From an uncultured Bacilli bacterium (GTDB lineage: Bacteria > Bacillota_I > Bacilli_A > RF39 > UBA660), in NCBI GenBank assembly GCA_934168005.1, contig CAKPMN010000011.1:1-33661 (forward strand): a DNA stretch of 33,661 nucleotides, in the 5' to 3' direction. Below the pieces are notes generated by a model. It worked only from the letters and a program-made list of their open reading frames with translations. It was not told the DNA's origin and ran no database searches. A program made the position numbers and the translations under genes. The stretch's first letter is position 1; the number at the start of each line of letters is the position of its first letter. Shown one piece after another: positions 8,359-16,326 of this stretch.

Positions 8359-8374
8359 ACTATAGGAGAATAAT

Positions 8375-10789
8375 ATGAAGAAAAAAATAATACTTATATT
8401 TTCTTTTCTACTTATTGTAGGTACATCTATTGTTTTTATATTTAAAAATAACAAAAAAGAAGTAAAAGAGTTAAATATTAATGATATTTTGACTATTAAT
8501 GGGACTAATACTTCTGTATATGAAGAATTTTATATAACTGAAAACAATGGACTTATTATAAATGATTTAGGCAATAATCTTTTATATAAGTATGAAGATA
8601 CTTATGATAGTTATGTTGTATTTAATAATAAGTATATTTTTATTTATAAAGATAACATTACAGAAATTATTGATAAGTATGGTAAAAAAATAAAAGAAGG
8701 TAAGAAGATTATTTTTAATGATAATCTATCATTTTCTAATTCTTGTTATGTATTTATAGATAATAAGCTTTATGATTCAAATTTAGAAGAAATTTATGTA
8801 GAAGATAATGATGATATTCTTGTATATAGCGTTATAAACAATTTGTTGTTTATAACTTTTGAAAATAGTAATAATAAAGTTATAGATTTGATTGAAAATA
8901 AAGTTTTATATAACGATTTTAATTCTTATTATGTTATAGAAAATGTTGATAAAGATAGTAGATACGTAGTACTTGAAAAAGATGATTTATATGATTTATT
9001 TGATAGTAAAAGTAAAAAAATAGTTATAAATAAAGCTTTTGTTAACAAAGATATGTCTATGACAAAAGATAAAAAAACATATTATGTTTATAATAACAAT
9101 ATATATCAAGATGGTACAAAAATAGATAAATATCACATGTCAAGTGATGGGTGTGGAAATGGTAGTAAACTTGTTGATGATGAAAATAATATAATTATTG
9201 ACAGTTGTAATTTATATTACGAAAAATGGTTTGATAATGTATATAAGGGTTATTCATCTGATGAAAGTACTTTACTAATCAATAATAAAATAATTAAGGC
9301 CAAAGACATAAATTTAGAAAGTGACTACATATTTTCATACGATTTTGATGAAGATTCTTCTAGTTCTAAGATATATAATAAAAAAGGAGAAGTTATAAAA
9401 GAAGGGTTAGATCTTACTCATTTAACTGGTGACTTGTATCAAGGATATGATTCTACAAAAATAGAAAGTTATTTTTTAGATAAAGATTTAAATATTATAT
9501 CAGAACCATTTTCTTATTCTAACTGCGAAGGATATTTTTGTGTAGTTAGTGATGATAAATCGTATAAATATCTTTATAAAAATGGAGTTAAAATATCTGA
9601 TGTTATATATGATGATATTGTAATTAACTCAAACTTTATTGTTTGTAAGACATTATTTTATACATATGTATATAAACTTGGATATTTAGAAGAAGTAGAT
9701 ATTAATAATGAAGAAATATTGAATGTTGATGTAGATAAAATGATAGAAAAATATAATCTAAATGACATTAAAACATATATAGATAAAAATAAATCTTTTT
9801 TTGAAAAATATGTGTATATAGTTGAAAACAATAATAATTTATCTAATTATAAAAAACATGTTATGGATATGTTTAGAGTTGTTGTAGATAATAAAAAGTA
9901 TTTAGATGAATTTAATTTTTTAAAAAAATTACAATTATTAAATATAGTATATGATGACAAGTTGAGATCTGGTGTCGCTGCTCAGTATTATGATCCTGAT
10001 GTTAAAATAAGTTATGAATATAAAGATGATAATACTATGTATCATGAACTTATGCATTTTATAGATTTTTCTATAAATAAAAAGAGTTATAATTTATATA
10101 AATGTGATAATAGGTATATTGTTAAAGATAAATATAGTGATAACTGTGAATTTGTTAATATTGATTCAAACTTTATAGTTGAGGCTGGTGCAGAATTATT
10201 CTCGGGTAAATACTTTACTAATGAATTGGATGCATATAGTCCTGCCCCTTCTATACTTGAGGCGTTTGAATATATTCTAGGTACAGATGTTGTTAATAAA
10301 TGGTACTTTGAAAGTGATTCTTATTTTAAACAAGTTTGGTTTGATATAGGATATTCTTATGATTTGACAGAAAAGGTTATTAGTAGCTTAAATGGTAAAA
10401 CTAGTATCCCCTATGTAGAGGGAAATAATGCAGTTATAGTTGATGCTTTGATTGATTTATATAAATATAAAAATGGTAATGAATATATGAATGATAATAA
10501 ATTTAAATATATGATTGCATATTTTACTAATGGATTAGATATGAAGAAATCTAAATATTATAATGATATTAAAATCATAGAAAAAGAATATAAAAAAGTG
10601 ATAAATATGTTTAATAATAAATTTAATGACTATTATCTTTCAAAACCTTTAGCAGAATTTTTAATTAAAGATGGTAAGATTTATTTATCTTTAAGATGTT
10701 ATAAAGGATCTAAGTATGGAGTTTTATATATTGATTATGATTTTGATAATAATACTATAAATAACTATGAGTATATAGAAGTTAACTAA
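8375..10789 (+). CDS. Membrane-anchored putative zinc metalloprotease (HELMH)
   Basis: This is an 804-residue protein with an N-terminal membrane anchor (about residues 4-24; no lipobox cysteine), so the rest should be outside the cell. Residues about 40-450 form many short beta-strand units with recurring Tyr/Gly/Lys, like a WG-repeat or propeller array. After a helical stretch comes HELMH at 557-561, followed by FIDFS. A glutamate-rich helix at 603-607 (EAGAELFSGKYF) fits the third zinc ligand of gluzincins such as lethal-factor or PPEP-type peptidases. The ribosome site is AGGAG. A terminator ends 17 bases upstream. It may act on envelope or secreted proteins of the neighbouring systems. 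The zinc-protease call is moderately firm; the substrate is unknown. Confidence 0.6.
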   Translation: MKKKIILIFSFLLIVGTSIVFIFKNNKKEVKELNINDILTINGTNTSVYEEFYITENNGLIINDLGNNLLYKYEDTYDSYVVFNNKYIFIYKDNITEIIDKYGKKIKEGKKIIFNDNLSFSNSCYVFIDNKLYDSNLEEIYVEDNDDILVYSVINNLLFITFENSNNKVIDLIENKVLYNDFNSYYVIENVDKDSRYVVLEKDDLYDLFDSKSKKIVINKAFVNKDMSMTKDKKTYYVYNNNIYQDGTKIDKYHMSSDGCGNGSKLVDDENNIIIDSCNLYYEKWFDNVYKGYSSDESTLLINNKIIKAKDINLESDYIFSYDFDEDSSSSKIYNKKGEVIKEGLDLTHLTGDLYQGYDSTKIESYFLDKDLNIISEPFSYSNCEGYFCVVSDDKSYKYLYKNGVKISDVIYDDIVINSNFIVCKTLFYTYVYKLGYLEEVDINNEEILNVDVDKMIEKYNLNDIKTYIDKNKSFFEKYVYIVENNNNLSNYKKHVMDMFRVVVDNKKYLDEFNFLKKLQLLNIVYDDKLRSGVAAQYYDPDVKISYEYKDDNTMYHELMHFIDFSINKKSYNLYKCDNRYIVKDKYSDNCEFVNIDSNFIVEAGAELFSGKYFTNELDAYSPAPSILEAFEYILGTDVVNKWYFESDSYFKQVWFDIGYSYDLTEKVISSLNGKTSIPYVEGNNAVIVDALIDLYKYKNGNEYMNDNKFKYMIAYFTNGLDMKKSKYYNDIKIIEKEYKKVINMFNNKFNDYYLSKPLAEFLIKDGKIYLSLRCYKGSKYGVLYIDYDFDNNTINNYEYIEVN

Positions 10790-10819
10790 AAAATAGAATG
10801 TAAAGTATTATTTAAATTA

Positions 10820-10848
10820 TTGACAAAACTTTATTAAACTAGTATTAT
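10820..10848 (+). promoter_or_regulatory. Strong promoter opening the T4SS locus
   Basis: A consensus TTGACA (10820-10825), a spacer of exactly 17 bases, and TATTAT (10843-10848). The RNA start should be near 10855. A 7-bp hairpin AAGTATT/AATACTT (10857-10863 and 10876-10882) then lies at the 5' end of the message, ahead of an AGGAGG ribosome site at 10893-10898. Confidence 0.85.
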
Positions 10849-10906
10849 TAATTTAGAAGTATTTTTTGCTTATATAATACTTAAAAATCATTAGGAGGGT
10901 GTTTAT

Positions 10907-11284
10907 ATGTTATTTATTTTGGAAAATGGATGTACAGCTATTGATATTGATATGATTGTACCAGCATTTACAAAAGGTTTAGTTGACGTAATTAAAGTAT
11001 TAATTCCAATTCTTTTAGTTGCTTATGGTATGATTGATTTAACAAAAGCTGTTATGAGCAATGATGAAAAAGTAATGAAAGAAGCTCAAGGAAGATTTAT
11101 TAAGAGAATAATTTATGCTGTAGTTATTTTCTTTATAGTAGCAATTGTTCAATTAATATTTGGTATGTTAGCTGCAGCTTCAACTAAGTCACAAACTGGA
11201 TCAGTCGACAAGAACAGTATTACTGCTTGTATAGCTTGTTTCATTAGTGATAATGGAGAATGTAAAAATTATAAAGCAAAATAA
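10907..11284 (+). CDS. VirB2-like two-helix pilin candidate
   Basis: This is a 125-residue protein with two membrane helices (about residues 24-46 and 66-88) joined by a short charged loop, SNDEKVMKEAQGRFIKR. That is the topology of VirB2/TrbC-type T4SS pilins. Cysteines lie on both outer arms: one near residue 9, then CIAC and EC near the C-terminus. The helix-loop-helix recurs in the proteins encoded at 13100-14764 and 14775-16226, with shared SNDEK and CF-I-type tail motifs. It has the strongest promoter and ribosome site of the locus, and a terminator directly after it, so it is monocistronic and probably abundant. I infer the major pilin or channel-lining subunit of the T4SS. No cleaved signal peptide is obvious. 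Confidence 0.7.
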   Translation: MLFILENGCTAIDIDMIVPAFTKGLVDVIKVLIPILLVAYGMIDLTKAVMSNDEKVMKEAQGRFIKRIIYAVVIFFIVAIVQLIFGMLAAASTKSQTGSVDKNSITACIACFISDNGECKNYKAK

Positions 11285-11310
11285 AAAGCATTTTAAATGC
11301 TTTTTATTTT
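11283..11310 (+). terminator. Terminator after the small VirB2-like gene
   Basis: A 10-bp perfect stem AAAAAGCATT/AATGCTTTTT (11283-11292 and 11296-11305) with a 3-base loop and T-rich tail. Confidence 0.85.
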
Positions 11311-11333
11311 AGATTATTTAAAAATATTTTTTA

Positions 11334-11362
11334 TTGATAAAAAGACTCAAAAATGTTATATT
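11334..11362 (+). promoter_or_regulatory. Promoter of the 11388 lipoprotein gene
   Basis: TTGATA (11334-11339), a spacer of exactly 17 bases, and TATATT (11357-11362) with an extended TGT before it. Confidence 0.75.
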
Positions 11363-11387
11363 ATATTTAATAGGATAGAGGGTTAAT

Positions 11388-11849
11388 ATGAAAAAAAGAA
11401 TTTTATCTTTATTATTTATTTTTATGCTTGTTTTTGCAACGGGGTGTGGTAAAAAATCTCTTAAAACAGAAGATTTTATAAAAAAATTAGAAGATTTAAA
11501 TTATAGTGTTTATGATCAAACTTCTATGATTGAAAAGCTTGAATTAAGGCATACGAATGGTTTTGTTGCTGCATACTTTGATGCGGATAAAGTAAAATTG
11601 AATTATGCAGAAATGGATAGTGATAAATTTGCAATAGATAATTATGAAGATGCTGTTAATGAATTAGAGTCAAAAGGTAATCTTTCATCATCTAATGTAA
11701 AGAAATCTAGAAACTATAAAAAATTTACTGCTAGCGATGATAAGTATTATTATGTTGTTGTTAGATTTAAAAGAACTTGTTTATATGCTTATTCTAAACT
11801 TGAAAATAAATCTTTAGTTGAAGAATTACTTAAAAATATAGGCTATTAA
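11388..11849 (+). CDS. Small lipoprotein of the T4SS locus
   Basis: This is a 153-residue protein with a classic lipoprotein signal: MKKR, a hydrophobic stretch, then the lipobox ATGC with the cysteine near residue 20. The mature part is about 130 residues, mixed alpha/beta and Lys/Asp-rich, with DAVNELESKG and a final helix LVEELLKNIGY. No known enzyme motif is seen. It has its own promoter and terminator, so it is a separate unit inside the T4SS region. A surface accessory to the secretion channel is possible, but this rests on position only. Confidence 0.75.
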   Translation: MKKRILSLLFIFMLVFATGCGKKSLKTEDFIKKLEDLNYSVYDQTSMIEKLELRHTNGFVAAYFDADKVKLNYAEMDSDKFAIDNYEDAVNELESKGNLSSSNVKKSRNYKKFTASDDKYYYVVVRFKRTCLYAYSKLENKSLVEELLKNIGY

Positions 11850-11857
11850 TAAGAAGT

Positions 11858-11880
11858 AAGCACTTAGAAGTGCTTTTTCT
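11858..11880 (+). terminator. Terminator after the 11388 lipoprotein gene
   Basis: A 7-bp stem AAGCACT/AGTGCTT (11858-11864 and 11869-11875) with loop TAGA and a T run. Confidence 0.8.
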
Positions 11881-11881
11881 A

Positions 11882-11910
11882 TTGTAGAAAAAAAACAAGT
11901 GTGTTAAAAT
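11882..11910 (+). promoter_or_regulatory. Promoter of the 11931 surface-protein gene
   Basis: TTGTAG (11882-11887), a 17-base spacer, and TAAAAT (11905-11910) with an extended TGT. It starts two bases after the previous terminator's T tract. Confidence 0.65.
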
Positions 11911-11930
11911 ATGCTTAACGAGGTGTATAT

Positions 11931-13034
11931 ATGAAAAAGTTATCAGATGTATTTAAATCTATGAATAGTAAGCAAAAGTTAATTTTGAAAGTTGTTTTAA
12001 TTTTCTTTGTTATTTGTATATTATTAGTTGTAGTGATTGGTATATTTAAGAACAGAAAATTAACTTATACACAAATAGAAGATAAGTTAATAAGTTCTGC
12101 AGAAAAGTATTATAGCGAAAAAGAAGAATTACTTCCAAAAAGTGAAGGTGGAAGTGTAACTATTGATTCTTTGACTTTAATTGAAAATAAATATTTAAAA
12201 GAATTAACTAAATATAATAAAAATGCAGATTCTTGTTCTGCTACTGTTAGAGTTGTAAATAATAATGGAAATTATTTATATTTACCATCTTTAAAATGCA
12301 GTGATTATTCTACAACAACTTTATATGATGAAATATTAAAGAATGAAACAATTGTAGAAGAAGGAACAGGTCTTTATTTAATGAATGATGAATATGTTTA
12401 TCGTGGTGAATATCCAAATAATTATGTGAAATTTGCTGATAAAACTTGGAGAATTTTATCTATTAATAATGATAAAGAAATAAGACTAATTCAAGTTGAT
12501 TCTTTCCAAGATACTCCTTGGGATAACAGATATAATGTAAACTCAAATTATTCATCTGGTATTACAAAGTACGAAATTAGTAGAATTAAAGATAAATTAA
12601 ATACCTTATATGAATCAGCTTTTGATGCTAGAAGTAAATCTTTAATATCAAGTAAACAACTATGTATTGGAAGTAGAAATAGAAAAGAAACTGATAATTC
12701 AGGTAAAGTTGAGTGTTCAAAACTAACAGAAGATTATTATCCAGTTGGAATGATTCAAGTAAATGAATTTATTAGAGTTTCAATAGATTCAAACTGTAAG
12801 TTTCAAACAAATTCATCTTGTACTAATTACAATTATTTAACAAAACTTGAATCAGATTTTTGGACTATAACTCCATCAGTTGATAATGATTACGAAGTAT
12901 ATTATGTTGGTGGTGTTATTGTAACAGGTATTGCTAGTGACTTTGTTCCTGTTAGATTAACTCTTAATTTAACAGATGGAATAAGATACGAATCTGGTAA
13001 TGGTACTGTTGATAATCCTTATATAGTTTCATAA
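11931..13034 (+). CDS. Single-pass surface protein with pilin-like N-terminus
   Basis: This is a 367-residue protein. A short basic cytosolic tail (to about residue 17) leads to one membrane helix (about 18-38) and a large outer domain. The helix continues into TQIEDKLISSAEKYYSE, an amphipathic stretch like the N-terminal spine of pseudopilin-like proteins. Later come paired cysteines, YRGEYPNNYVKF, and a TWRILSINNDKEIRLI module, then a beta-rich C-terminal half ending in DNPYIVS. I do not recognise an enzyme. The gene has its own promoter and terminator and stands between T4SS surface genes, so an extracellular structural or adhesive role is the best guess. Confidence 0.65.
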   Translation: MKKLSDVFKSMNSKQKLILKVVLIFFVICILLVVVIGIFKNRKLTYTQIEDKLISSAEKYYSEKEELLPKSEGGSVTIDSLTLIENKYLKELTKYNKNADSCSATVRVVNNNGNYLYLPSLKCSDYSTTTLYDEILKNETIVEEGTGLYLMNDEYVYRGEYPNNYVKFADKTWRILSINNDKEIRLIQVDSFQDTPWDNRYNVNSNYSSGITKYEISRIKDKLNTLYESAFDARSKSLISSKQLCIGSRNRKETDNSGKVECSKLTEDYYPVGMIQVNEFIRVSIDSNCKFQTNSSCTNYNYLTKLESDFWTITPSVDNDYEVYYVGGVIVTGIASDFVPVRLTLNLTDGIRYESGNGTVDNPYIVS

Positions 13035-13037
13035 TAG

Positions 13038-13067
13038 AAAAAAGTAATATACAATATTACTTTTTTT
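13038..13067 (+). terminator. Terminator after the 11931 gene
   Basis: A 13-bp perfect stem (13038-13050 and 13054-13066) with loop ACA, and T7 at its 3' end. Confidence 0.8.
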
Positions 13068-13077
13068 GTGATATAAT
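13048..13077 (+). promoter_or_regulatory. Promoter of the 13100-16226 gene pair
   Basis: TATAAT (13072-13077) has an extended TGA before it. A weak -35 TATACA (13048-13053), 18 bases upstream, lies inside the preceding terminator hairpin. Confidence 0.6.
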
Positions 13078-13099
13078 TTATTTAATTAAGGGTGATTGT

Positions 13100-14764
13100 A
13101 TGAAAAGGTGTTTAAAATATTTATTTTTGATTGCTTTACTTGTGTCTTGTCCAATGGTAATAAAAGCAAATGAATGTGATAATTCAAAATATGCTTGTGC
13201 TGTTTGTGTTTATAGAACTGTAAATGGTGGGCAAACAAAAGATTTTAAGTATGTTGTAAAATCTGATGGTACTAACGTAACATATGATTTTGTAAATTTA
13301 ACTAGTTCTACGAATCAGTATGCTGCCACAACAATGAATGATAAATTATCTCCTATTAATTTTACAGATTCAGCGAAAAATACAATTTCATGTATAGGAA
13401 ATTTAAGTGTTTTAACATCTGCTGGAAGAAATGGCGTATCAAAAACAATATATTTAGATGGAGAGTGTAAAAGTAGTGGATCTGGTAGTGTTTGTGTTCC
13501 TTACACAGTTGATGAAACCTCATATACAAATGGTAAAAATTTATATGAAACAAGTAATTCATCTGGAGGATCTACATCTCAAACTAGAAGGTCATGTACT
13601 TATAAGACTAGTGAAATCAATGGCAAATCGTCATCTGTCACTGTCACAGGATATATAAATGTAAATGGAAATAGTGTTACTTATTCATTTACTGATGGAT
13701 ATGCTGCTAATCCAAATGTTGCAACACTTTCAGCGTCATTATTTAAAGATTCATGTCCTAGCTTGTATTTTGGATGTGGTGGCTCAAATGGAAATAATTA
13801 TTGCACATTTAGTCAACAAAAAACTAGTAATTCTTTGATTGATGGTTCAGAAACATCGAATGAGACTACAGTTAAACCGACTGAAAGAGGAGATGCAGTT
13901 ACTGGTTGTGCTATGTTTGGTGGAACTGATAGTGCAACTATGAAATTACTTAGTTGGGCTTTTAAACTTATAAGATTAGGAATCCCAATTTTAATAGTTG
14001 TATTAGGTATGGTTGATTTCTTAAAAGTATTACTTTCTGGTGAAGAAAAAGTTTATAAAGAATCATTTACTCGTTTTGCAAAACGTTTAGGTATAGGTAT
14101 GGCATTCTTATTTGTTCCATACATACTTTATTTTGTGTTTAGATTAAGTGGTGTAGGTGATCAGTATAATATAGATAATTTCTACTGTGGAATTATAGAC
14201 CAAGTAAGTGGGACAAAAGGTACTACAGGTGGTTCATCAAATGGAACTGCATCAGATAATTCTGAAGGTAACTCTGACATTATATGTACATATTCAGGAA
14301 AGCTTAATGGTAAATCTCATGTTATAGTTTTAAATACTGTTTCAAAAAGTTATCAATTTGATGGTGTAGAACAATCAAGCGACTACCTAGAAAATTGGAA
14401 TACAGTTTTATCTAATGGAAAATGTAGAAGTAACTTATATGTTAAAGCTGACGGAAAAGGAGAATACTTAGCATATTATTCATCGAAGACAGGAACATCT
14501 ACATTCTCAAAATCATCTAGTGCTATTTGTACATATACTGGTAAAATAAGTGGAAAATCCCATACTATTGTAATAGATACAGGCAGTAAGGATTATAAAT
14601 TTGACGGTGTATCTCAATCAAGTGATTACTTAGAAAACTGGAATACAGTTTTATCTAATGGAAAATGTAGAAGTAATGTATATGTTAAGTCAGATGGACA
14701 AGGAGAATACTTAGCATATTATTCATCAAAGACAGGAACATCTACATTCTCAATTTCTAATTAG
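13100..14764 (+). CDS. Large exported VirB2-like protein with C-terminal repeats
   Basis: This is a 554-residue protein with a cleavable signal peptide (cut probably near VIKANE, residues 20-25). An outer N-terminal region with many cysteines and Ser/Thr/Asn is followed by two membrane helices (about 287-312 and 328-350). Their linker reads SGEEKVYKESFTRFAKR, clearly related to the small VirB2-like protein encoded at 10907. The C-terminal 160 residues are two near-identical units of 81 residues, each running from CTY through SSDYLENWNTVLSNGKCRS to GTSTFS. A diverged relative of this unit (SCTYKTSEINGKSS) may lie near residue 170. It is co-transcribed with the next gene, 10 bases away. I infer a T4SS surface subunit whose repeats bind a partner or another cell. 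Confidence 0.65.
   Translation: MKRCLKYLFLIALLVSCPMVIKANECDNSKYACAVCVYRTVNGGQTKDFKYVVKSDGTNVTYDFVNLTSSTNQYAATTMNDKLSPINFTDSAKNTISCIGNLSVLTSAGRNGVSKTIYLDGECKSSGSGSVCVPYTVDETSYTNGKNLYETSNSSGGSTSQTRRSCTYKTSEINGKSSSVTVTGYINVNGNSVTYSFTDGYAANPNVATLSASLFKDSCPSLYFGCGGSNGNNYCTFSQQKTSNSLIDGSETSNETTVKPTERGDAVTGCAMFGGTDSATMKLLSWAFKLIRLGIPILIVVLGMVDFLKVLLSGEEKVYKESFTRFAKRLGIGMAFLFVPYILYFVFRLSGVGDQYNIDNFYCGIIDQVSGTKGTTGGSSNGTASDNSEGNSDIICTYSGKLNGKSHVIVLNTVSKSYQFDGVEQSSDYLENWNTVLSNGKCRSNLYVKADGKGEYLAYYSSKTGTSTFSKSSSAICTYTGKISGKSHTIVIDTGSKDYKFDGVSQSSDYLENWNTVLSNGKCRSNVYVKSDGQGEYLAYYSSKTGTSTFSISN
14285..14760 (+). repeat. Tandem 243-bp coding duplication
   Basis: Two in-frame copies lie 243 bases (81 codons) apart, at about 14285-14527 and 14528-14760. 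The 3' two-thirds of each copy is nearly identical in DNA, including an unbroken 38-base match starting at the TGG codon (14396 and 14639). The 5' third has diverged. Confidence 0.85.
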
Positions 14765-14774
14765 GAGGTTTTGA

Positions 14775-16226
14775 ATGAAAAAGAAAAATATATTTATATT
14801 TCTATTTACAATTTTTAGTTTTTTCTCTTTTTCAACTTTAGTTTTTGCAGAGGAATGTACTTATACACTTAGTAAGACAATTTCTGGTGATAAGGATGAT
14901 AACATAACTGCCACATGCGACTGGACTACATGTAGTAGTTTTTGGGGATGCGACTGTACGGTAAAGGTAAATGGAAAGTCTAATAACGAAAGCACTGCTA
15001 GTGCGGCTGACTGGTACAAAGAGAATAATACATGTTTACCATATGTTGTCTTTCTAAATAGACATGCACTAGCAGGTTATGAATTAAGTTATGCAACTAG
15101 TGAATCTGATGCACAATCAACTGCACAAAAACTATTATCAATTAATGGAACTGATGCTTCTGTTTATATTTTGAAATCAGATGCTCTTGGTCATGAAAAA
15201 AAGACAGAAGAACAAGAGGTATTGCAATATATTGAAAATCTAAAAAACTATGGTAAGTTTTTCACACTAGATGATTATTGTGAATTGTCTAGTGATGGAG
15301 TTTATATGGCTGTTACTACTGGTAGTCATCGATATGATACCTCATTATGTAGATCAGCTAAATCTGCAGCAATAACTAAAATTCAAGAATGGGATGAGTT
15401 TGTAAAAAAGAATACATCTAAAATTTCTAAAAATGTTGCAAAGGAATACGAGGATTATAGAAATGTTGCACGAAAAGCATTAGGATATTGTACTGATTGT
15501 GGTGATCAGGCTGCTCCAGATGATGACCCTTCAATAACTATTGTTGATAAAGTAGATACAAAACCATCTCAAGAAGATAAGAATATTATAAGAACATGTA
15601 TAAGCTGTGGGGAAGTTTTAGACAATGTTCCAGCAAATTTACCAAAGTTTGTACGAGGAATAGTTACTTCAGTTCAAGTATTAGTTCCAGTAATATTGAT
15701 TCTACTTGGTATGTATGATTTTTTAAGAGCAGTTATGTCTAATGATGAAAAAGCTATGAAAGAATCACAAGGAAAATTTGTTAGAAGGCTTATTGCCTCT
15801 GTTGCCATATTTTTTATAGTAGCGATTGTAAAATTTGGCTTTGGATTGGTTCCAAGTGATACAGATGTTTTAGGTTGTATACCTTGTTTTATTACAAGCG
15901 ACGATTCATGTGGTGCATCTTATGACTGTAATTCGAAGATTGCTAATAATTCAAATTCAACTTCAAATGCTAGTTCTAGTAGTTCTTCTATTAATGCTAT
16001 AGTTAGTGGCGGCGCTTCTTTAGCTATATTTAATAATTTAACTACAGGAAGCAATGATGTGTCTCAAATAGCTCAATGTAAAAATAAAGGTAGAGCATGG
16101 ATTGTATCTTCTGGATCTGGAAAATGTGTTTCACTTAATGAAGTCACTAATGAAAGTGATTGCAAATTAAATGGATATGATTGGACAATAAGTTACGCTA
16201 TGGTAGCTGGAGGATATTGCAAATAA
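14775..16226 (+). CDS. Large exported VirB2-like protein, second paralogue
   Basis: This is a 483-residue protein with a signal peptide ending at VFAEEC (about residue 26). A cysteine-rich outer domain (about 27-270) is followed by two membrane helices (about 295-315 and 332-352) joined by SNDEKAMKESQGKFVRR, almost the same as in the protein encoded at 10907. The tail motif CIPCFITSDDSCGAS matches CIACFISDNGEC of that protein. A Ser/Asn-rich linker then leads to a small C-terminal cysteine domain (CKNKGRAW to GGYCK). The ribosome site is GGAGG, 10 bases after the previous gene. I infer a VirB2-family subunit with an added ectodomain; whether it assembles into a pilus or decorates the channel is unknown. 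Confidence 0.65.
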   Translation: MKKKNIFIFLFTIFSFFSFSTLVFAEECTYTLSKTISGDKDDNITATCDWTTCSSFWGCDCTVKVNGKSNNESTASAADWYKENNTCLPYVVFLNRHALAGYELSYATSESDAQSTAQKLLSINGTDASVYILKSDALGHEKKTEEQEVLQYIENLKNYGKFFTLDDYCELSSDGVYMAVTTGSHRYDTSLCRSAKSAAITKIQEWDEFVKKNTSKISKNVAKEYEDYRNVARKALGYCTDCGDQAAPDDDPSITIVDKVDTKPSQEDKNIIRTCISCGEVLDNVPANLPKFVRGIVTSVQVLVPVILILLGMYDFLRAVMSNDEKAMKESQGKFVRRLIASVAIFFIVAIVKFGFGLVPSDTDVLGCIPCFITSDDSCGASYDCNSKIANNSNSTSNASSSSSSINAIVSGGASLAIFNNLTTGSNDVSQIAQCKNKGRAWIVSSGSGKCVSLNEVTNESDCKLNGYDWTISYAMVAGGYCK

Positions 16227-16242
16227 ACTATCAATATTTGTT

Positions 16243-16280
16243 AAAAAGTAATAATAAAGTATATATTATTGCTTTTTTTT
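16243..16280 (+). terminator. Terminator after the second large VirB2-like gene
   Basis: A 14-bp stem (16243-16256 and 16264-16277) with one G-U pair and a 7-base loop, running into T8. Confidence 0.8.
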
Positions 16281-16290
16281 ATGTTATAAT
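16262..16290 (+). promoter_or_regulatory. Promoter of the virB6-virD4 operon
   Basis: TATAAT (16285-16290) with extended TGT before it. The weak -35 TATATT (16262-16267), at 17 bases, overlaps the terminator stem. This is the only promoter I can see for the ten-gene run ending at 26959. Confidence 0.65.
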
Positions 16291-16326
16291 TTATTTGTAT
16301 ATTATTACCTTTTAGGAGATGTTTTT

